64,000 nt of DNA from Sulfurimicrobium sp031426915. GTDB taxonomy: Bacteria > Pseudomonadota > Gammaproteobacteria > Burkholderiales > Sulfuricellaceae. The DNA lies in contig JASJPB010000039.1 in the NCBI GenBank assembly GCA_031426915.1, positions 72,826 to 136,825 of the forward strand, given 5' to 3'. Both the position numbers and the translations under genes were made by a program. Of the stretch, positions 25,248 through 34,289 are shown in pieces. The notes under the pieces are model-generated. The model made no database searches and was not told the origin of the DNA. It saw nothing but the letters and a program-made list of their open reading frames with translations. Numbering within the stretch: position 1 is the first letter of the stretch; each line of letters starts with the position of its first letter.

Positions 25248-27448
25248 CGGATGCGCTCCCAGAAGGTCACTTCCGACAACGTATGCTGAAATTTTCGCCT
25301 GGTTTCGCGGATGACGAAGGGCACTTCCAGCGGCTCTTGAAGCAGGCGAAAGTGCTTACCGAGGATTTCCTTCAGTCCATCCAGGGTGGAAAAGCGCTCA
25401 CCATTTTTCTTGAAGCCACCGATCCATTCCTCGCGTTTTGTATGCTCCTCCAGCCAGGTGTAGGGGGAAGCAAGCATAAGAATGCCCCCAGGATTAAGCC
25501 TTTGGTGCGCCGCGGCGAGAAATTTTGCCGGACTGTATAGCCGGTCGATCAGGTTGGCGGCGAGAATCAGGTCGTAGCCAGTAACAAGAGGTTTGAGATT
25601 GCAGGCATCGCCCTGAAAGAATTCGACCTTGTGCCGGACTTCACCCAGGCCAAGCCCGGCAAGATTGCGCTCCTTGTACAGGACAAGATCTCCCTCGTCG
25701 CACAGGGTATAGCGCAGCATGCCCGTTTCGGCCAACTGGAGGCCCAAACCGATGAAGCGGGCAGAAAAATCGATACCGGTAACATGATCGAAATGTCTTG
25801 CTAGTTCGAAGCTGGCACGACCTGCCGCGCATCCCAGATCAAGTGCCTTGTGGGTCGGTCTGTCGCCCATGGCCTGGATGGCGAGCCTGGCAAGGGCTGC
25901 TGGGAAATTTGCCACGCCGAAATACTCGTCGCCGTAATGGAACTCGGCGTATTCGGAAAGCTGCCTGTCGCTTTCGTAGTTCGAGGCGGACACGCTGGTT
26001 GAGGCGTCAGCCACCACATAGCGAAAACCGGCATGCTGGAAGAAATGACGACGGAACGCGTAACGTGCGCTGTGTCGTGACTCGTTGCCGCAGGAGATCC
26101 ATGATCCTCCCTTGATCAGGTTGTGACGGGCATCGAAGGTCGGGGCGGTAAAGTCGTCATACAGGGAATGGACTTCGAAGCCTTCGAAGGGATAAATCGG
26201 TGTTTCCGTCCACTGCCAGACGTTTCCCACCACATCATGGAGCTCGCCATGACGGAATTCGCCCACAGGGCATGGGGAGGCATAGTGATCGAGGTGTATA
26301 TTGGCCGCTGCCGGCTGGCTGTATGGCACCTCGGCAAGACCGGAAAAATCAGCAAGGCGGTACCATTCATCCTCTGTCGGCAGTCTTATCGATTGCCCTG
26401 TCAGCGTCTTTTTCCAGTTGCAGAAGGCCTTGGCTTCGTGATAATTCACTTCGACCGGCCAATCCCAGGGCATGGGAACTTCTTCTGCAATAAGGCGCAG
26501 CCGCCAGTCGTCACCGTTCCGGACCCAGAAGGTGGGGTGAGTAACGCAGGCAAAATCCCGCCATGCTCTCCCCTCCTCCTCCCACCAAGAATCATTGACG
26601 TAGGCATCGGCCTGAACGAATTCGAGATATTCACGGTTGCTTACCAGATACTGGCTGGCCAGGAATGCAGGGACCTCTGCATCATGCCGGCCATATTCGT
26701 TATCCCAGCCATAGACGGGGTCCGACCGATCCTTTCCCAAATGCACACCGCCTGCCGGAATTTGTACCAGGCGGTTTTGTGGCGCTGTTCCAGCCTGGCG
26801 ACATGGCTGCCAGGCTGGATGCGGTTTCACGAAAGAGAGCAGCTGCTGGCGAATCAGAACAGATGAGGTTTCAAGATGGATACGCTCATGTTCGATGCCC
26901 ATCATGATCGTCCACCACGGGCTACCCCAGTCGATCGGCAAACCAAGGGGCAGGGATTGAATGGCCATGTCGACGACTTCTCGCACGCGGTTGCGATATG
27001 TCCTGACTTCATCGACGTGGGGCCATTCGTAGTGGGCTTCATTGAGGTCGTCCCAGCTCATTTCATCCACGCCCACCGCGAATATGGACTCGAATCCCGG
27101 ATTGATGCGATCTCTCACCACGCCCGCCAGGACCAGCTTGTTGATGAAAAAGGTGGCCGTATGGCCCAGGTAGAAAATCAGGGGGTGGCGTAGTGCAATG
27201 GGTTTTTGATAATAGGCCTCGTCGCTCGCGAGCATTTCGAAAAGCTGTTCGTAGCGACTGTATGTGGCGAGGAAATATTCGCGAATTTCCTCGCGCTTGG
27301 ATCCGGCGTCATTCCCGGCGAGTATTGGAGTTCTTTTGAATGGGCTGCATTGCATGGTATTACGATACCATAACCCTTCACCAGTTGAATTCAAGAGTTT
27401 CTTGTGGCTGGTGTTCCACTGTGAATGAAAATTCTTCGCAAGCAACAT
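25244..27448 (-). CDS. ovoA: 5-histidylcysteine sulfoxide synthase/methyltransferase OvoA
   Basis: Iron enzyme that joins cysteine to the 5-position of histidine with oxygen, the first step of ovothiol A synthesis; its C-terminal domain can methylate the product. Domains: DinB-like about 50-210 with probable iron ligands His96 (YLGHTATFF) and His187/His191 (GIEHERIHLET); FGE-sulfatase-like about 225-480 with LPTEDEWYRLA and VVGNVWQWTETP; SAM methyltransferase about 530-734 with ALDLGCAAGRASFELA. The three-domain layout separates it from EgtB, which lacks the fused methyltransferase. The start is uncertain: ATG 27448 lies 3 nt after the upstream gene, while ATG 27355 gives an N-terminus closer to known OvoA proteins. 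Confidence 0.9.
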   Translation of the reverse strand: MLLAKNFHSQWNTSHKKLLNSTGEGLWYRNTMQCSPFKRTPILAGNDAGSKREEIREYFLATYSRYEQLFEMLASDEAYYQKPIALRHPLIFYLGHTATFFINKLVLAGVVRDRINPGFESIFAVGVDEMSWDDLNEAHYEWPHVDEVRTYRNRVREVVDMAIQSLPLGLPIDWGSPWWTIMMGIEHERIHLETSSVLIRQQLLSFVKPHPAWQPCRQAGTAPQNRLVQIPAGGVHLGKDRSDPVYGWDNEYGRHDAEVPAFLASQYLVSNREYLEFVQADAYVNDSWWEEEGRAWRDFACVTHPTFWVRNGDDWRLRLIAEEVPMPWDWPVEVNYHEAKAFCNWKKTLTGQSIRLPTEDEWYRLADFSGLAEVPYSQPAAANIHLDHYASPCPVGEFRHGELHDVVGNVWQWTETPIYPFEGFEVHSLYDDFTAPTFDARHNLIKGGSWISCGNESRHSARYAFRRHFFQHAGFRYVVADASTSVSASNYESDRQLSEYAEFHYGDEYFGVANFPAALARLAIQAMGDRPTHKALDLGCAAGRASFELARHFDHVTGIDFSARFIGLGLQLAETGMLRYTLCDEGDLVLYKERNLAGLGLGEVRHKVEFFQGDACNLKPLVTGYDLILAANLIDRLYSPAKFLAAAHQRLNPGGILMLASPYTWLEEHTKREEWIGGFKKNGERFSTLDGLKEILGKHFRLLQEPLEVPFVIRETRRKFQHTLSEVTFWERIR

Positions 27449-27450
27449 TT

Positions 27451-27939
27451 TTATTTACGGGATAAATCTTCCACGTTTATAAGACTGACACCGAGATATC
27501 GTGCGAGACCACGCCCTCCTTCGGCCATGACCTGATGATGGTTCCAGCGAAATACCGGATCAAGGAACGGGGCCAGAAGCTTCATCCATCGCTTCGAGAT
27601 GGATACTGTCCATTCGTACTGCACCAGGGTGGTTACTCCAATTGCTGTGAGATGGCAACGTCCTACCCCATTCAATTCTCCTGCCGCAACCCCTTCGATG
27701 AAGGAGGGACGACTTACCGCAGTGGTGCGTATCCTGAACGCAAGACGATAGGGCAATCTGCCGGACCAGGCCAAGTGCCGGAGTGAACCGGTTCCGTCGG
27801 GATTACCTTTCTCGATTTCAGCCACATTCCGAACAAACCGCCACCAGCGGGGCCAGTTTTCCACCGCGACGAGAGTTTCCCACACCCGCTCTATCGGTGC
27901 ATCGAGATGCCATTGTGTGACCAGCGAATACTGGCTCAT
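27451..27939 (-). CDS. SRPBCC (START-like) domain protein
   Basis: A 162-residue protein of the polyketide cyclase/SRPBCC fold: WHLDAPIERVWETLVAVENWPRWWRFV at the start (core APIERVWETLVAVENWPRWW) is the usual opening. The fold binds hydrophobic ligands, but the ligand here is unknown. Its stop lies 3 nt from the first possible ovoA start, so it is probably in the ovothiol operon; whether it takes part in that pathway is unproven. Confidence 0.75.
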   Translation of the reverse strand: MSQYSLVTQWHLDAPIERVWETLVAVENWPRWWRFVRNVAEIEKGNPDGTGSLRHLAWSGRLPYRLAFRIRTTAVSRPSFIEGVAAGELNGVGRCHLTAIGVTTLVQYEWTVSISKRWMKLLAPFLDPVFRWNHHQVMAEGGRGLARYLGVSLINVEDLSRK

Positions 27940-27989
27940 GGGTTGTATCCGTCATGAATTGTCTGGGTGCGTCTTCCCCGGTCACGACG

Positions 27990-28370
27990 TCAGTTATTTT
28001 TCTGTGTTGCAGGAGAACAGAACCAAAACTTGTTCCCCTCGCTATCCAGAAAACTTCCAACATAATAATCATCATAGGGCTGGACCGGATCGGATATGAC
28101 GACAGACCTGGCGCGTAGCGCTTCCTCGGTTTGGTGAGCATCGTCAGTATCGAGTGTGATGCGTGGATTCGGCTTGTCAGTAGGAGGGGCATACCAGTCT
28201 GTCTTTAACATCAGGATTGTTTGTCCCAGAAAATATCCGACCTGCTCATTTCCTTCATTTGCTGGAGGTAAAGCAAGCGTTTCTCCATAGAATTTATGCG
28301 CGCGCCCAATATCGACTACCGAAATAGCCATGCTTTTAATACGCTGAAACCCCAAACCTGAAGTTTTCAT
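27990..28370 (-). CDS. VOC-family protein (glyoxalase/dioxygenase fold)
   Basis: A 126-residue protein with one vicinal-oxygen-chelate module set: IKSMAISVVDIGRAHKFYGE near the start, GQTILMLKTDWYAPP in the middle, and YYVGSFLDSEGNKFWFCSP at the end. The closing segment holds a glutamate where such proteins often bind metal. The substrate cannot be deduced. It lies 50 nt upstream of the SRPBCC gene on the same strand and may start that transcription unit. Confidence 0.75.
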   Translation of the reverse strand: MKTSGLGFQRIKSMAISVVDIGRAHKFYGETLALPPANEGNEQVGYFLGQTILMLKTDWYAPPTDKPNPRITLDTDDAHQTEEALRARSVVISDPVQPYDDYYVGSFLDSEGNKFWFCSPATQKNN

Positions 28371-28450
28371 TTTGATTTCCCTGTGTAATTATCCACCCTC
28401 AATGCCCAAAGGAAGCCCCTATGTCAGGAGGCCGCCTGTTTGCAGGCTAA

Positions 28451-28888
28451 TCAGAGATTTTCAAAGTTTCGCTGAAATTCAATCTTGTAGGGCTTCTCCG
28501 CACCGGGTTCAGAAACGTTAAGGGTGAATTTCAGGGAATCCGGCGATGCGAAACCGAAATCACCAATATAGTAAACAGCGCCACCCTCGTTGACATTCCT
28601 CATTTTGATTTTTCGATGCTGCGCAATCATGTTTACGGAGTACGCCGTGACATCGGCACTGATTGGGGTGGGAAGTCCCTTTTCGTTCGGTCTGGAAACA
28701 GCGACCGTGAGTAGCAGGCGATGCTTGCTACGTTTGATGCCATAAGCCTTTGCTACCTGGGGTGAGAGCGTGTCCGTAGTAATGACGTTGTAATTGATGT
28801 CCACATTGCCGAATTTTTCAATCTCGGCATATGCAGGAACGGAGAGGAACGCCAGCGAAAGCAGGAGCATATTGGTCAACGTTTTCAT
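28451..28888 (-). CDS. DUF4426 periplasmic protein
   Basis: A 145-residue protein with a signal peptide ending SVPAYA (cut near residue 21) and a beta-rich body (FGNVDINYNVITTDTLSPQVAKAYGI at the start, in part). It matches DUF4426 proteins, which have no known function. It stands alone with about 80 nt of non-coding sequence on each side. Confidence 0.75.
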   Translation of the reverse strand: MKTLTNMLLLSLAFLSVPAYAEIEKFGNVDINYNVITTDTLSPQVAKAYGIKRSKHRLLLTVAVSRPNEKGLPTPISADVTAYSVNMIAQHRKIKMRNVNEGGAVYYIGDFGFASPDSLKFTLNVSEPGAEKPYKIEFQRNFENL

Positions 28889-28970
28889 GTTGCACCTTCC
28901 TTTCTGACTAACTGTACGAGTTTGACAAGGAGGGATGAAGGCAAGTTTCAGGGGGTGTCCCTACTCGCAG

Positions 28971-29186
28971 TTAATCTATGCGTTTGCCTATCCTTTCAAC
29001 CAGCGTATTTAAAAATTCGAACGGGTCCACTCCTTGTGCTTTAAGGGACTCATATTGCTGGCTTGGCAGTTGCAGGGTGCATACCATGTCGCCGATATGG
29101 ACTTTAAGGACGTTGTATGACTCTTGTTTGATGGAGCCTTGCTTAAGGCCAAGCTCAGCATGGATGCCGGAAATTTCGGGATACAT
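28971..29186 (-). CDS. Small hypothetical protein
   Basis: A 71-residue acidic and hydrophobic mixed protein with no membrane segment and no recognised domain. The reading frame begins at ATG 29186 with GGAAGAGAGGC upstream, a good ribosome binding site, and its amino acid use looks natural (for example VLKVHIGDMVCTLQLPSQQY). It lies between era and the DUF4426 gene on their strand. Confidence 0.5.
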   Translation of the reverse strand: MYPEISGIHAELGLKQGSIKQESYNVLKVHIGDMVCTLQLPSQQYESLKAQGVDPFEFLNTLVERIGKRID

Positions 29187-29334
29187 TTGATGCCTCTCTT
29201 CCCGTAACCTATTGACGATGAGGTTATTTTGGCAAAGTCATCATTTGTAAGCGATAAGGGATACTACTAATATGGCGTACAGCTACACCCGATATTCTTG
29301 CCCGGAGGAAGGCGATGTGGAAAATATCCGAGTT

Positions 29335-30225
29335 TTACTCGTACCCCAGACTTTTCACGGCACGTTCGTCGTCGGCCCAGCCACTTTTCACCTTTACCCA
29401 CAACTCGAGATAAACCTTGCCGGAAAACAGTTTCTCCATGTCCTTGCGTGCCAGAGAGCCTATTTCCTTCAGTTTTTCTCCATTTTTGCCAATCAGGATC
29501 GGTTTTTGCCCATCCTTGTCAACAATGATGGCGGCAAAAATGCGGCGCAGGTTCCCTTCTGTCTCGAATTTTTCGATTTCAACGCTGATGGAATAGGGGA
29601 TTTCCTCACCCGAGAGACGGAAAATCTTTTCTCGGACAATTTCGGCTGCGAGAAAACGCTCGCTGCGGTCAGTAATTTCATCCTCACCGAACATGTGGTT
29701 GCCTTGCGGCAGATGGCGCTGGATTTCCTGCAGCAAGACGGGAAGTTGTGCCCCGCGCTCGGCGCTAACAGGGATGACTGCGGCAAAGGGAAATAAAGGA
29801 GATAACCTTTCGATGAACGGCAACAATTCTGCCTTATCGCCCACCTTGTCAATTTTGTTAAGCACCAGCACCACCGGGCGGTCGCGCGGCAAAAGGGCCA
29901 GAACCTTTTCGTCGCGGGGGCCGAATCGCAACGCCTCGATAACGAACAGGACCACGTCCACGTCGGAAAGGGCTTGCGTCACGGTGCGGTTCATCACACG
30001 GTTCAACACGCTTTGGTGCTGAAGCTGGAAGCCGGGTGTATCCACGAATATATACTGGGCATCGGCATCGGTGCGTATGCCGGTAATCCTGTGTCGTGTG
30101 GTTTGGGCCTTGCGTGATGTGATGCTGACTTTCTGCCCGACCAAGTGGTTCAGCAGTGTGGATTTGCCCACGTTGGGTCGGCCAACAATGGCAATGAAGC
30201 CAATTCTGGAGGGGGTGCTATTCAT
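29335..30225 (-). CDS. era: GTPase Era
   Basis: Essential GTPase that binds the 3' end of 16S rRNA and aids assembly of the 30S subunit. G1 GRPNVGKSTLLNHLVG, G3 DTPGFQ, G4 NKIDK and G5 SAERGAQLP are present, followed by a C-terminal KH RNA-binding domain (KPILIGKNGEKLKEIG). ATG 30225 gives 296 residues, the usual size, and overlaps the end of rnc by 8 nt. The frame remains open upstream but that part lies inside rnc. The recO gene that often follows era is absent here. Confidence 0.95.
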   Translation of the reverse strand: MNSTPSRIGFIAIVGRPNVGKSTLLNHLVGQKVSITSRKAQTTRHRITGIRTDADAQYIFVDTPGFQLQHQSVLNRVMNRTVTQALSDVDVVLFVIEALRFGPRDEKVLALLPRDRPVVLVLNKIDKVGDKAELLPFIERLSPLFPFAAVIPVSAERGAQLPVLLQEIQRHLPQGNHMFGEDEITDRSERFLAAEIVREKIFRLSGEEIPYSISVEIEKFETEGNLRRIFAAIIVDKDGQKPILIGKNGEKLKEIGSLARKDMEKLFSGKVYLELWVKVKSGWADDERAVKSLGYE

Positions 30226-30892
30226 GGTTCGTGGCCAGTTGATAGGCGGCGATGGCCGCATTTTGCTCGGCACTGCGGCGGCTGTGGCCTTCTCCGAGCG
30301 AGCGGATGTCAAGTCCGGGAATGAGGCATTCCACCTCGAACTCCTGGTCGTGTGCTTCGCCGCGGATGGCTATTACCTCATATTGAGGCAGGGGCTGCTT
30401 GCGGCTTTGCAGGTATTCCTGCAATTGGGTTTTGGGGTCTTTGGCGATTTTCTTGGGGTCGAGAGCTTGCAGCAATGGTTCATACAAGGCCAGGATCATG
30501 GCTTCAGCTGCGGCGAAGCCAGCATCGAGGTAAGCCGCACCTATAATGGCTTCCAGTGCGTCGGCCAGAATGGATGGACGGCGAAATCCCCCGCTCTTCA
30601 GTTCTCCCTCGCCCAGCATCAGGTGATCGCCCAGTTTTATCCCTCCGGCAATTTCGGCCAGCGTCTGCTCTTTGACCAGCGCCGCGCGCATCCGGCTCAG
30701 ATCGCCTTCGGCCTGGCGCGGATAAAGCCGGTATAAACTGGCGGCAATGACACAATTCAGGATGCTGTCGCCCAGGAACTCCAGCCGCTCGTTGTTGGGC
30801 GAGCCATAGCTGCGGTGGGTTAGCGCCTGCTGCAGCAACTCAGGCTGGTCAAAATCACGTCCGAGAAGACGGCAGAGTGCGCGGCGCTTCAT
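30218..30892 (-). CDS. rnc: Ribonuclease III
   Basis: Cuts double-stranded RNA in rRNA and mRNA processing. The signature NERLEFLGDSILNCVIA near residue 36 contains the catalytic acidic residues, with the second set in DALEAIIGAAYLDAGF near residue 113. A double-stranded RNA-binding domain fills residues about 150-222 (DPKTQLQEYLQSRKQPLPQY). Length 224 is normal. It stands between DUF4845 and era as in related bacteria. Confidence 0.95.
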   Translation of the reverse strand: MKRRALCRLLGRDFDQPELLQQALTHRSYGSPNNERLEFLGDSILNCVIAASLYRLYPRQAEGDLSRMRAALVKEQTLAEIAGGIKLGDHLMLGEGELKSGGFRRPSILADALEAIIGAAYLDAGFAAAEAMILALYEPLLQALDPKKIAKDPKTQLQEYLQSRKQPLPQYEVIAIRGEAHDQEFEVECLIPGLDIRSLGEGHSRRSAEQNAAIAAYQLATNHE

Positions 30893-30916
30893 GAAGCCTG
30901 GGGCATACTGAAGAAT

Positions 30917-31306
30917 TTATTCACCTATCTGCTTTGCGGCTTTGGTGCCCCTGGTGGAAGCTTCAAACTCCATCAATGCACTAAGATTGGCGAAAATCGG
31001 CACTGTAACCGTGTAGCTTGTCGACACAACTGTTTTCCCGCCTTCCTTGGAAATTTCCAGATCGCTTCCCTTGATCACCTTGATGTTGTCGATGACGGCG
31101 CGCTTGTCGAATGAGGCTTTGACTTCTCCCGGAGTCATACCTGGCAGGGAGGAATCCTTGGCCATTACACTGAGAACCTTCTGTACCGACCAGAATTCGA
31201 GGTAAGGAGGAATCAGTTGCATAAGCAGGATGGCTCCTCCCACCACGAACATGCCGACAAACATCACCCCAAAAAGCGTTATTCCGCGCTGATTCTTTTT
31301 CATCAT
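30917..31306 (-). CDS. DUF4845 membrane-anchored protein
   Basis: A 129-residue protein with an N-terminal membrane segment (residues about 8-30, GITLFGVMFVGMFVVGGAI). The rest is a small periplasmic or cytosolic domain of DUF4845. The function is unknown. The gene regularly sits between lepB and rnc in betaproteobacteria, which is the case here; it begins 6 nt after lepB. Confidence 0.85.
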   Translation of the reverse strand: MMKKNQRGITLFGVMFVGMFVVGGAILLMQLIPPYLEFWSVQKVLSVMAKDSSLPGMTPGEVKASFDKRAVIDNIKVIKGSDLEISKEGGKTVVSTSYTVTVPIFANLSALMEFEASTRGTKAAKQIGE

Positions 31307-31312
31307 CCCCTC

Positions 31313-32119
31313 CTAATTGATCGCATTGCCGACACGCTTGAAGTCGTTGAAATTCCACCAGATCATGAAGGCTTTGCCAACGATGTTGCGGTCAGGCACG
31401 AACCCCCAGTAACGGCTGTCATTGCTGTCATCGCGGTTATCTCCCATAAGGAAGTAATGCCCATCCGGTACGGTACAGCTAAAACCGTCCTCATTGTAAT
31501 CACAGTTGGCTCGTGACGGGAAGGACCTGACATCCCCCAGGCGAACGGGAGGGAGTTCGGCTAGCATCAGTACTTCATGTTTATGCTCGTCCAGTTGCTC
31601 GTGAGTGCGTTTGGCTGTGACATAGTTGAGACCGCTCTTGACGTAATTGAACTCTTCTCCACGATCATCCATCACCATGGGTTTGCCGTTGATGAAAAGC
31701 CGCTTGTCGCGGTAAATCACCTGGTCGCCGGGCAGGCCGACAACGCGCTTGATGTAATCCAGGGAGGTATCTTCCGGATAGCGGAACACCATGACCTCAC
31801 CGCGTTTGGGCTGGTTGATGTTGATGACTTTTATGTTGGCAACAGGCAGACGAATGCCATAAGTGAATTTGTTGACCAGAATGAAATCTCCCACCAGCAG
31901 GGTGGGCAGCATCGATCCGGAAGGAATCTTGAACGGTTCGACAAGAAAAGAGCGCAGAAAGAAAACCACCAGGATCACCGGGAAAAAGCTCTTGGCGTAT
32001 TCGACCAGTACCGGTTCCTTGGCATCTTTCGCACGTCGGGGTTTGCCCAGATAAATGTCGAACAGCCAGATGGCGCCCGTGAGCAACAGCGCAATCAGCA
32101 TGATCAAAGCAAAATTCAT
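31313..32119 (-). CDS. lepB: Signal peptidase I
   Basis: Inner-membrane protease that removes signal peptides from exported proteins. The catalytic serine is in PSGSMLPTLLVGDFILVNKF near residue 91 and the catalytic lysine in DYIKRVVGLPGDQV near residue 145; GHYFLMGDNRDDSNDSRYWG near residue 220 is the third signature. Two hydrophobic segments at the N-terminus anchor it. It follows lepA after 12 nt, the classic lepA-lepB pair. Confidence 0.95.
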   Translation of the reverse strand: MNFALIMLIALLLTGAIWLFDIYLGKPRRAKDAKEPVLVEYAKSFFPVILVVFFLRSFLVEPFKIPSGSMLPTLLVGDFILVNKFTYGIRLPVANIKVININQPKRGEVMVFRYPEDTSLDYIKRVVGLPGDQVIYRDKRLFINGKPMVMDDRGEEFNYVKSGLNYVTAKRTHEQLDEHKHEVLMLAELPPVRLGDVRSFPSRANCDYNEDGFSCTVPDGHYFLMGDNRDDSNDSRYWGFVPDRNIVGKAFMIWWNFNDFKRVGNAIN

Positions 32120-32131
32120 TACATTCCTTTT

Positions 32132-33925
32132 CTACTTGTTGTCCACTTGAAGAATCGCCAGGAAAGCTTCCTGTGGAATCTCCACGTTACCCACCTGCTT
32201 CATGCGCTTCTTGCCCGCCTTCTGTTTTTCCAGCAGTTTGCGTTTGCGTGAAATGTCACCGCCATAGCATTTTGCCAGCACGTTCTTGCGCAACGCCTTG
32301 ACGTTCTCGCGCGCCAGGATGTTTGAACCGATGGCTGCCTGTACCGCCACATCGAACATCTGGCGCGGGATCAGCTGACGCATCTTGGCAGCCAGTTCTC
32401 GGCCGCGGTAGGTCGAGTTGGCACGGTGCACGATGACCGAAAGCGCATCGACTTTTTCACCATTGATGAGGATGTCCACCTTGACCAGATCGGAAGCGCG
32501 GAATTCCTTGAAATCGTAATCCAGCGAAGCGTAACCACGGCTCGCCGATTTCAGTTTGTCGAAGAGATCCATCACCACTTCGTTCATGGGCATGTCGTAG
32601 GTCAGCATCACCTGCCGCCCCATGTACTGCATATTGGTCTGGGAGCCGCGCTTCTGTGTGCACAGGGTGATCACGGCACCGACATATTCTTGCGGCACCA
32701 GAATGGTGGCGGTGATGATGGGCTCGCGGATTTCCTCGATTTTGGACAAATCGGGCAACTTGGAAGGATTCTCGATCTCCACCACTTCCCCATCACGCAT
32801 CACGACTTCATAAATCACCGTCGGGGCGGTGGTAATGAGGTCCATGTCGTACTCGCGTTCCAGACGCTCCTGCACGATCTCGAGGTGCAACAGGCCAAGG
32901 AATCCGCAACGGAAGCCAAAACCAAGCGCCTGCGAAGTTTCCGGCTCATACTGCAGCGAAGCGTCGTTGAGCTTGAGTTTTTCCAGCGCATCGCGCAGCG
33001 CTTCATAATCGTGGGATTCCACCGGATACAAGCCGGCAAAAACCTGCGGCTTGATTTCCTTGAAGCCTGGCAAAGCCTCGCTGGCGGGATTGTTCGCCAG
33101 CGTCACGGTATCGCCCACCTTGGCCGATTTCAGTTCCTTGATGCCGGCGATGATGAAACCCACCTCGCCTGCAGACAGTTGCGGCCGGGACAGGGACTTG
33201 GGCGTGAATACGCCGACCTGTTCGCACAGATGCGTGTCGCCAGTCGCCATGAGACGAATCTTGTCCTTGGGTTTGAGCGCGCCATCCACTACCCGGACCA
33301 GCATCACCACGCCAACATAATTGTCGAACCAGGAGTCGATGATCAGCGCCTTGAGCGGACCGTCGGGATTACCCTGCGGTGGCGGGATGCGCGCGATCAC
33401 CGCTTCCAGGGTGTCCTCCACGCCCACGCCGGTCTTGGCACTGGCAAGCACTGCTTCCTTGGCATCGATGCCGATGATGTCCTCGATTTCCTTGATCACC
33501 CGCTCCGGTTCGGCGCTGGGCAAGTCGATCTTGTTCAGCACCGGCACCACTTCCACGCCCTGCTCGATGGCGGTGTAGCAATTGGCCACGCTCTGTGCTT
33601 CCACGCCCTGGGATGCATCTACCACCAGCAGCGCGCCTTCGCAGGCGGCGAGCGAACGGCTGACTTCATAGGAAAAATCAACGTGGCCCGGGGTATCGAT
33701 CAGGTTGAGCTGGTAAATCTGGCCGTCGCGTGCCTTGTATTCCAGCGCCGCTGTCTGGGCCTTGATGGTAATGCCGCGCTCGCGCTCGATATCCATGGAA
33801 TCCAGCACCTGGGCTTCCATTTCGCGGTCGGAAAGACCTCCGCAAAGGTGGATGATGCGGTCGGCCAGGGTGGATTTGCCGTGGTCGATATGGGCGATAA
33901 TGGAAAAATTGCGTATCTGTTTCAT
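32132..33925 (-). CDS. lepA: Elongation factor 4 (LepA)
   Basis: Ribosome-bound GTPase of the translation factor family, active when ribosomes stall or initiate poorly. The GTPase motifs are IAHIDHGKSTLADR, RGITIK, DTPGHVDF and NKIDLP; the family-specific C-terminal domain ends QVGNVEIPQEAFLAIL. ATG 33925 gives 597 residues, the usual length; GTG 33949 and ATG 33931 are upstream in frame. No clear Shine-Dalgarno sequence is seen, and a terminator-like hairpin ends only 13 nt before the start codon. Confidence 0.95.
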   Translation of the reverse strand: MKQIRNFSIIAHIDHGKSTLADRIIHLCGGLSDREMEAQVLDSMDIERERGITIKAQTAALEYKARDGQIYQLNLIDTPGHVDFSYEVSRSLAACEGALLVVDASQGVEAQSVANCYTAIEQGVEVVPVLNKIDLPSAEPERVIKEIEDIIGIDAKEAVLASAKTGVGVEDTLEAVIARIPPPQGNPDGPLKALIIDSWFDNYVGVVMLVRVVDGALKPKDKIRLMATGDTHLCEQVGVFTPKSLSRPQLSAGEVGFIIAGIKELKSAKVGDTVTLANNPASEALPGFKEIKPQVFAGLYPVESHDYEALRDALEKLKLNDASLQYEPETSQALGFGFRCGFLGLLHLEIVQERLEREYDMDLITTAPTVIYEVVMRDGEVVEIENPSKLPDLSKIEEIREPIITATILVPQEYVGAVITLCTQKRGSQTNMQYMGRQVMLTYDMPMNEVVMDLFDKLKSASRGYASLDYDFKEFRASDLVKVDILINGEKVDALSVIVHRANSTYRGRELAAKMRQLIPRQMFDVAVQAAIGSNILARENVKALRKNVLAKCYGGDISRKRKLLEKQKAGKKRMKQVGNVEIPQEAFLAILQVDNK

Positions 33926-33938
33926 GCTCATATGCAGC

Positions 33939-33964
33939 AAAAAGGGCACGGTGATGTGCCCTTT
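33939..33964 (-). terminator. Intrinsic terminator or attenuator just before lepA
   Basis: On the minus strand AAAGGGCAC and GTGCCCTTT form a perfect 9-bp stem with a 6-nt loop, running directly into a five-T tract (33943-33939). It can end the rpoE-rse-degP-glutaredoxin transcript. Because lepA starts 13 nt beyond it there is no room for a promoter between, so lepA must be read through it or from a promoter upstream. Confidence 0.6.
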
Positions 33965-34031
33965 ACGTCTTTCTTAATAAAACTGGATTTTAACGGATAT
34001 TGCCTAAATACGCATCAGGAGAGTGCTTTGG

Positions 34032-34289
34032 CTAATTTCTGGCCCGCAAATTATTCAAAACACTCTCCAATGCCGCAGGGTCGAAAAAATAATGGCAAAT
34101 CTCGCGCCCTTCGCCCATGAGTACTGGCACCAACGAGCCATAGCGAAGCTTTAGGGCTTCATCGTCATCCACATCGATAATGGCAAGTTCAACCCCTGCC
34201 TGAAATTCATGAATTTCCTCGATCATCGCATCGCACAGATGGCATCCCTCCCGGCTGTAGACGGTCAGCTTAAGTGGTTCATTTGCCAT
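34032..34289 (-). CDS. Glutaredoxin-family protein
   Basis: An 85-residue thioredoxin-fold protein with the redox motif YSREGCHLCDAM near residue 8 (CxxC) and the cis-proline region YGSLVPVLMGEGREI near residue 50. It should act in cytosolic thiol-disulfide exchange. ATG 34289 overlaps the degP stop by 11 nt; an upstream ATG at 34307 is also in frame. The gene closes the sigma-E cluster, as in many betaproteobacteria. Confidence 0.85.
   Translation of the reverse strand: MANEPLKLTVYSREGCHLCDAMIEEIHEFQAGVELAIIDVDDDEALKLRYGSLVPVLMGEGREICHYFFDPAALESVLNNLRARN

Noticed and set aside
32426..34120. Long plus-strand open frame opposite lepA
   Set aside because: lepA GTPase motifs on the minus strand explain the region; the opposite frame is His/Gln-rich with no family features.
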